Source of the DNA: Flavobacteriales bacterium CG18_big_fil_WC_8_21_14_2_50_32_9 | GTDB lineage: Bacteria; Bacteroidota; Bacteroidia; Flavobacteriales_E; Vicingaceae | Direction: 5' to 3' | Length of the DNA: 18,484 nucleotides | Assembly: GCA_002770955.1 (NCBI GenBank) | Contig: PCUH01000258.1 | Location: forward strand, 2,711 to 21,194 | Shown: piece after piece, positions 13,870 through 18,484 of the stretch | Numbering within the stretch: the first letter of the stretch is position 1 | How the letters are laid out: every line of letters starts with the position of its first letter | Made by a program: the position numbers and the translations under genes | Notes under the pieces: generated by a model | Told to the model about the DNA's origin: nothing | Seen by the model: only the letters and a program-made list of their open reading frames with translations | Databases searched by the model: none

Positions 13870-16140
13870 ATGAAAAATATTTTACTTAATATCTTATACC
13901 TTATTTGTTTTTTTCCCTTAGCTATTTATAGTCAAGAAGGAACAATAGAAGGAAGTATTAGTAGCAATAGCGATGCTGTAGCTTTTGCCAATGTTGGTTT
14001 GTCTGGCACAAAACTAGGCACTGCTGCAGATGTTAACGGAAAGTTTAAACTCAACAACATTCCTGTTGGCACTTATACAGTTCAAATTTCAGCGGTTGGT
14101 TATAAACATTATAAAAAAACCGTTACTATTGAAAGCGGAAAAACCATTACATTAAACATCACATTAGAAGAAACAGCCACACAAATAGAAGAATTTGTGG
14201 TTACAGGCACTTTGCGTGAAGTTTCTATAAAAGAATCGGCTGTGCCTATAAAAGTTTATAAACCAACCTTTTTTCTTAAAAACCCTACTGCCGTTTTATT
14301 TGAAGCGTTGCAAATTGTTAATGGCGTTCGTCCGCAAATAAATTGCAGCGTTTGCAATACAGGCGACATTCATATTAATGGTATGGAAGGGCCTTACACC
14401 ATGGTTACTATTGACGGAATGCCTATTGTTGGAGGATTATCAACGGTTTATGGGCTAAACGGAATTCCTAACAGCATGATTGCCCAAACAGAAGTGGTAA
14501 AAGGTCCTGCTTCCACTTTATTTGGTTCCGAAGCTGTTGGTGGTCTAATAAATGTTATTACCCTCGACCCAAAAGATAGTCCGAAATTAGCTGTTGATGT
14601 TTTTGCAACTTCTTGGGGAGAAATAAACACCGATATAGGTATGGGGTTTAAAATCAGTGAAAATGTAACCTCTATGCTTGGTATTAATTATTTTAATTAT
14701 TCCAACCCCATAGATAATAACGGAGATAATTTTACTGATTTAACGCTGCAAGATCGAATTTCTGTATTTAATAAATGGGATATTAAGCGTAAAGAAAACC
14801 GAGAACTCTCTGTAGCTATGCGTTATGTTTATGAAGACCGTTGGGGAGGAGAAATGCAGTGGAATCCTGAGTTTAGAGGTGGTGATAGTATTTATGGCGA
14901 ATCCATTTATACTAGTCGTTACGAAATTATTGGAAAATACCAACTTCCTGTTAAAGAAAGGGTAATGAGCAGTTTTTCATTTTCCGACCATCAACAAAAC
15001 TCTGTTTATGGGAATGTGCCTTATATCGCCCACCAAAAAATTGCTTTTGGTCAGTTGTTTTGGGATAAAAAAGTTGGAAAATATGATTGGCTTTTAGGAA
15101 CAGCCTTTAGGTATAATTTTTATGATGACAATACTGCCGCAACTCAAACAACAGACACCCTCAACCCTAAAAACAAACCCGACCATGCGTTGCTGCCAGG
15201 AATTTTTGTTCAACATAGTTATAAAATAAACACCAAACACCAAACATTAGTAGGATTACGTTACGATTACGATTCCCGACATGGAAATATTTTTACACCA
15301 CGTTTTAATTACAAATGGGCACCTAATGAAACCAACACCATCCGATTAAGTTTGGGAACAGGCTATAGAGTAGTAAATTTGTTTACCGAAGACCATGCTG
15401 CAACAACAGGAGCCAGAGAAGTAGTAATTAAAGGTTCGTTAGCCCCCGAAACTTCTTACAATGCCAACCTGAATTACCAAAAATTTATAAATACAAAATT
15501 TGGCTTTATCAATTTCGATGTTAGTGGTTTTTACACTTTTTTCAACAATAAAATTATTCCTGACTACGAAACTAATTCCAAGCAGATTATTTATGAAAAC
15601 CTAAACGGTTATGCAGTTTCAAGAGGTATAAGTTTTGATATGGACATTAACTTTTCAGCTCCTCTTAACATAAAACTAGGCGGAACTTTTATGGAAGTGT
15701 TTGAAGTTAGTGAAAATGAACTAGGGAATTTAGAAAAACAACCGCAACTACTAACCGAAAATATTTCAGGAACTTTTGGTGTAAGTTATGAATTTACAAA
15801 GCAAAAAGTTAAAATTGATTACACAGGAAATTTATATGGACCCATGCGTTTACCTTTGGTAGAGAATGATTTCCGCTCTGAGTATTCCGAATGGTACAGC
15901 ATACAAAACATACAAATTACCAAAACCTTTAAAAAAGGTTGGGAGATTTATGGAGGAGTTAAAAACTTACTCAATTTTACCCCTCCCAACAATTCTATTT
16001 TACGAGCTAACGACCCTTTTGATAAAAATGTGGATTCACCCGATAATCCTAATGGATACACCTTTGACCCTTCGTATGTATATACTACCTTTCAAGGAAT
16101 AAGAGGTTTTTTTGGGGTTAGGTTAAAAATAGCCCCCTAA
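13870..16140 (+). CDS. TonB-dependent outer-membrane receptor, probably for a metal or metal complex
   Basis: 756 residues. Signal peptide 1-21 (MKNILLNILYLICFF start). A carboxypeptidase-regulatory-like beta-sandwich covers about 24-100 (GTIEGSI, ANVGLSGTKLGTAADVNGKF). A TonB-box-like stretch IEEFVVTGT (106-114) precedes the plug, at about 120-240. The plug contains Cys159-Ser-Val-Cys162-Asn-Thr-Gly-Asp, then INGMEGPYTMVTIDGMPIVG and VKGPASTLFGSEAVGGLINV, all typical. The rest is a 22-strand-type beta barrel. It imports a ligand into the periplasm using TonB/ExbBD energy. Divergence from a metal regulator, and the operator-like palindrome in its promoter, suggest a metal-repressed importer of Mn, Fe or Zn or a chelate; heme or cobalamin cannot be excluded. 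The last codons (Ala-Pro-stop) come from a palindromic repeat, so the C-terminus lacks the usual terminal aromatic residue. Confidence 0.93.
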   Translation: MKNILLNILYLICFFPLAIYSQEGTIEGSISSNSDAVAFANVGLSGTKLGTAADVNGKFKLNNIPVGTYTVQISAVGYKHYKKTVTIESGKTITLNITLEETATQIEEFVVTGTLREVSIKESAVPIKVYKPTFFLKNPTAVLFEALQIVNGVRPQINCSVCNTGDIHINGMEGPYTMVTIDGMPIVGGLSTVYGLNGIPNSMIAQTEVVKGPASTLFGSEAVGGLINVITLDPKDSPKLAVDVFATSWGEINTDIGMGFKISENVTSMLGINYFNYSNPIDNNGDNFTDLTLQDRISVFNKWDIKRKENRELSVAMRYVYEDRWGGEMQWNPEFRGGDSIYGESIYTSRYEIIGKYQLPVKERVMSSFSFSDHQQNSVYGNVPYIAHQKIAFGQLFWDKKVGKYDWLLGTAFRYNFYDDNTAATQTTDTLNPKNKPDHALLPGIFVQHSYKINTKHQTLVGLRYDYDSRHGNIFTPRFNYKWAPNETNTIRLSLGTGYRVVNLFTEDHAATTGAREVVIKGSLAPETSYNANLNYQKFINTKFGFINFDVSGFYTFFNNKIIPDYETNSKQIIYENLNGYAVSRGISFDMDINFSAPLNIKLGGTFMEVFEVSENELGNLEKQPQLLTENISGTFGVSYEFTKQKVKIDYTGNLYGPMRLPLVENDFRSEYSEWYSIQNIQITKTFKKGWEIYGGVKNLLNFTPPNNSILRANDPFDKNVDSPDNPNGYTFDPSYVYTTFQGIRGFFGVRLKIAP

Positions 16141-16200
16141 ATCCTCCCGTCTTTCAGCCGAGGACGAGCCCGAAGGAGGACTTGTTCAACGCACAAAGCC
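16131..16200. repeat. Palindromic interspersed repeat, copy 2, overlapping the TonB receptor stop
   Basis: AGCCCCC is followed by a TCCTCC arm (16142-16147), a 27-nt internal segment with its own CGTC/GACG pairing (16148-16151 with 16163-16166), a GGAGGA arm (16175-16180), then CAACGCACAAAGCC (16187-16200). The last 14 bases match copy 1 at 13 positions. The TAA stop of the receptor (16138-16140) lies inside the element. It fills the gap between two convergent genes. Confidence 0.75.
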
Positions 16201-16206
16201 GATTTT

Positions 16207-16220
16207 GTTAATGGTTAATT
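16207..16220 (-). repeat. Two heptamer units at the 3' end of the M48 gene
   Basis: GTTAATG and GTTAATT; on the M48 sense strand AATTAAC then CATTAAC, both matching NAWTAAC. The first unit supplies the TAA stop codon of the M48 gene. The pair lies next to palindromic repeat copy 2, as the ZIP tract lies next to copy 1. Confidence 0.5.
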
Positions 16221-18203
16221 GGTTTGTTGATACATCACCCCATCTTTCCTATCTATTTCCAACTTTATTCGTGGTGCCAATTGAGTAAAACCATTGCGTT
16301 TAAAGTTGAGGCTTATGTCTCTATTCGAATAGATAAATGTTGGGGTTTTTAGTATATTTTCGTTGATGCTAATCAAATAAAAATCTAAAGTTTGAGAAGT
16401 ATTGGTGGTATTTGCCAACTCATAAAAAGAGGTTTTTAATGCATATTTATAAGCTTCTTTTGTTTTTTCTGCTTTTCGGTATTCCAAAAAATTAATGCCA
16501 ATAAATTCTATTTCTTTTACATTGTACTTTAAAAATAATTCAGCAAAACTTGGATCTAACAGATGTGGAGAGAAATTTTTATTTCCAACATAATGAGGCA
16601 GCAAGAATAGTTTTTTCAATTGAGTAAATTTTTTAAAATCTAAATAATCCATTGCTTGTATATCCGAAAACATTCGAATGGTTCTGTAGGGGTAATTCAT
16701 CCGAACGCTGTCCAATACATAATTGATGTTTCTAAGATTATCAGCAGCAGCATTATCTAAACGAATAAAATCATTCCCTTCTTTAATAACCGCATTGAAA
16801 TCCGTTACCAATGTGAGTTTTTTGTTCAATAAGTTTTTTGAAAAATTGCCTGCTAAAAGCGTTTCAGCAAATAGTGTGTATTTTGCTTCGGGAGAAAGTA
16901 AATATTCATTCAAATAACCATCTCTCTTTTCTATATCTGTGGTATAGCTCAAGGCATAAGACAAAATACATTCTGTACAATTTTGTGTTTGACTCAACCT
17001 AAAAAAATACGCATACGCTTCGTCATAGGTAGTAAATCGAGGTGCGTCATTCCAATAAAAATGAGCTTTTATGTCCTTTCCTTCTGTTGGATTTAAAGCC
17101 AATAAATTCACATCAAAAAATTCCAACAAATGCCTTCCCATTGGTCGTTTTCTTCTCACATTATCTACTCTAAGTGTGTCAAAATAACGATACGTAATAA
17201 AATCTTGCTGCCAATATATATCATCCAAATAGGCTTTTCTTCTAATGGCTTCCATGATGTAGTAAGTGAACAAAGGGTTTTCAGGTTCTACGATGTGAAA
17301 AGCAAAAGCTCGTTCTATACAATCATCATAGTTGGTTTTATTTATATTGGTGAGTAACGCATCTAAAATGAGTGGTTTTGCTTGTTTTTTCAGCCCCATA
17401 AAATCGGTTTTACTTACCACAAATAAGTTGGCATCGTTTTGTTTTATCTTGTTAGAATTTGCTTCATACTTCGCTATTCTAGTTTTTGAAGGTGGAATAT
17501 GGCTGTTTTTCAACTCCCAATAATCTTCCAATGTGAGCAATTTACGTTGCTCCAAGCGTTGTAAAATTCGATAATAATTAAGCAGTCCAGAATGAAAATA
17601 AGGTGTTTGTTCCATCCAAACTGAAGCCAACGAATCGGCTTCTAATTCTTGTTGTTGAGAAAAATAATCACGAGGTTTTTTCACACTACCAAAAACACCC
17701 CAATCCGTTCCAACCACTTCGTTATGCAAGAACTTATGTAACGTATGGTGTTTATAATAATGAGCCAATTCATGTAAAATTAGTCCCGCAAGTGTAGCTT
17801 CATCTGATATTTCCGCTAACACCCCTACATTTAAAAAAAGTTGTCCACTTGGTTGCATTTCTGCATCAAAATTCCCATCGTGTTTTATATAAATATGGAT
17901 GAGTGTATCATTGGCTAGTTCGGAGGGGATAACCTGCTTTAAAATTTTATTCAAATAGTTTTCTAATGCATCCCATTTAATAATGTCACCCGAATTAAAT
18001 TCATACACAATACGATTCGCAGCAATGTCTGAAAATTTATAGGTTAATCGATCATATTTTTTTGATTTAGCATAAGTGGGAGCATGGGTATAAATGTATT
18101 CTCTTAGATAAGAAAGGTCTTTGTATTGCTGAGCAACCGCAGTATTCACTTGTGAATTGCTTATAAAAGGAAGTAGTAAAAAAAGGAGTACTATTATTCT
18201 CAT
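16215..18203 (-). CDS. Secreted M48-like zinc metalloprotease with a long uncharacterised C-terminal region
   Basis: 662 residues from ATG at 18203-18201. A TTG codon three codons upstream could also start the frame, but the ATG gives a clean signal peptide (MRIIVLLFLLLPFISNSQ). The zinc motif His144-Glu145-Leu-Ala-His148 is in the M48-type context LILHELAHYYKHH, and the third ligand is probably Glu186 in Glu-Leu-Glu-Ala-Asp190, the ExxxD signature. The first 200 residues are therefore a periplasmic or exported M48-type protease of BepA/LoiP kind. The remaining 460 residues have no motif I recognise. They look largely helical, with scattered LxxLxR-like and Tyr-rich segments that could be divergent repeats. 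No T9SS sorting domain is present. It converges on the TonB receptor; a functional link is not evident. Confidence 0.85.
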   Translation of the reverse strand: MRIIVLLFLLLPFISNSQVNTAVAQQYKDLSYLREYIYTHAPTYAKSKKYDRLTYKFSDIAANRIVYEFNSGDIIKWDALENYLNKILKQVIPSELANDTLIHIYIKHDGNFDAEMQPSGQLFLNVGVLAEISDEATLAGLILHELAHYYKHHTLHKFLHNEVVGTDWGVFGSVKKPRDYFSQQQELEADSLASVWMEQTPYFHSGLLNYYRILQRLEQRKLLTLEDYWELKNSHIPPSKTRIAKYEANSNKIKQNDANLFVVSKTDFMGLKKQAKPLILDALLTNINKTNYDDCIERAFAFHIVEPENPLFTYYIMEAIRRKAYLDDIYWQQDFITYRYFDTLRVDNVRRKRPMGRHLLEFFDVNLLALNPTEGKDIKAHFYWNDAPRFTTYDEAYAYFFRLSQTQNCTECILSYALSYTTDIEKRDGYLNEYLLSPEAKYTLFAETLLAGNFSKNLLNKKLTLVTDFNAVIKEGNDFIRLDNAAADNLRNINYVLDSVRMNYPYRTIRMFSDIQAMDYLDFKKFTQLKKLFLLPHYVGNKNFSPHLLDPSFAELFLKYNVKEIEFIGINFLEYRKAEKTKEAYKYALKTSFYELANTTNTSQTLDFYLISINENILKTPTFIYSNRDISLNFKRNGFTQLAPRIKLEIDRKDGVMYQQTN

Positions 18204-18300
18204 CACTAACAAATTAAAATTTACCCCTCATTTACCAAAAACTAAGCCATTTGTTAAAATTTTGTTAATTTACAAGAGAGAATAGGTATGTTTTCTCTTT

Positions 18301-18364
18301 CACGAAGTTACACCGAGATTTTTCACAGAGAGACACAGAGTAATGTTGCCACTAATACACGAAT
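18301..18364. repeat. Probable interspersed intergenic repeat (CACAGAG-type)
   Basis: The stretch contains CACGAAGTTACACCGAG, then CACAGAGAGACACAGAG, then GTTGCCACTAATACACGAAT. I recognise these strings as a kind of non-coding repeat scattered in intergenic regions of many environmental Bacteroidota genomes. Local composition is unlike the flanking AT-rich DNA. It lies between the LpxH-like fragment and the M48 gene on the minus strand, in a 170-base gap with nothing else recognised. Confidence 0.5.
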
Positions 18365-18373
18365 ATTATTTCT

Positions 18374-18484
18374 TTAATACTTTTTCAACTCCAATTTTTC
18401 CCCATCAAATACAGCATACGTATTATGTTTTATCCATTCTCCTAAATTAAAATAAATAGAGTTTTCGCTGATTGGAATTTCTAA
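18374..18484 (-). CDS. C-terminal fragment of a probable LpxH-like UDP-2,3-diacylglucosamine diphosphatase
   Basis: An open frame enters from the window edge and ends with TAA at 18376-18374, giving 36 residues. The readable end contains IYFNLGEWIKHNTYAVFDG and finishes LELKKY. The Y(I/F)NLG(D/E)W...(T)YAVFDG pattern is what I recall from the C-terminus of Bacteroidota metallophosphoesterases annotated as UDP-2,3-diacylglucosamine diphosphatase, which act in lipid A synthesis. The metal-binding motifs lie outside the window, so the assignment rests on this short tail only. It is on the same strand as the M48 gene and upstream of it. Confidence 0.6.
   Translation of the reverse strand, partial: LEIPISENSIYFNLGEWIKHNTYAVFDGEKLELKKY

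Noticed and set aside
18204..18212. TTG start three codons upstream for the M48 gene
   Set aside because: The downstream ATG gives a better signal peptide and a more usual start codon.

Overview
The window is an AT-rich chromosomal segment of a member of the Bacteroidota, most likely flavobacteria-like. The support is: a type IX secretion (T9SS) C-terminal domain on a secreted protease, a DUF4290 gene joined to murA, a TonB-dependent receptor with an N-terminal carboxypeptidase-regulatory-like domain, a DnaJ with the two-motif zinc region I recall from flavobacteria, almost no Shine-Dalgarno sequences, and several TAnnTTTG (-7) promoter boxes. I cannot name a genus. No rRNA, tRNA, CRISPR array, integrase or transposase was seen, and no gene-free stretch exceeds 300 bases.

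Layout. 1-409 (-): start of a secreted protein with collagen-like Gly-X-Y repeats, cut by the window edge. 623-4186 (-): large T9SS-exported subtilisin-like protease, followed by a strong terminator. 4433-6751 (+): UvrD/PcrA helicase. 6859-8831 (+): DUF4290 protein and murA, overlapping by one base; this MurA has Asp in place of the catalytic Cys. 9064-9594 (+): TlpA-like thioredoxin with a good terminator. 9753-11555 (+): grpE and dnaJ. 11556-12005 (-): smpB, whose stop codon directly abuts that of dnaJ. 12161-13761 (-): a ZIP metal transporter and a DtxR/MntR-type regulator. 13870-16140 (+): a divergent TonB-dependent receptor. 16215-18203 (-): secreted M48-type metalloprotease. 18374-18484 (-): C-terminus of a probable LpxH-type phosphoesterase.

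Two things stand out. First, 12161-16140 reads as a metal-uptake locus: a metal-sensing regulator, an inner-membrane ZIP permease and an outer-membrane receptor, with a perfect 16-bp palindrome (13817-13832) in the divergent promoter region between regulator and receptor. The regulator has an unusual set of predicted metal ligands. Second, the short intergenic regions carry a family of tandem 7-bp repeats (consensus NAWTAAC on the sense strand) directly upstream of dnaJ, smpB and the ZIP gene. Two further units cover the 3' end of the M48 gene. Two of these tracts sit beside two diverged copies of a palindromic repeat (13010-13060 and 16131-16200), one of which supplies the stop codon of the TonB receptor.

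The remaining genes are housekeeping: DNA repair (UvrD), peptidoglycan synthesis (MurA), protein folding (GrpE, DnaJ), ribosome rescue (SmpB), thiol redox (TlpA) and lipid A synthesis (LpxH fragment).
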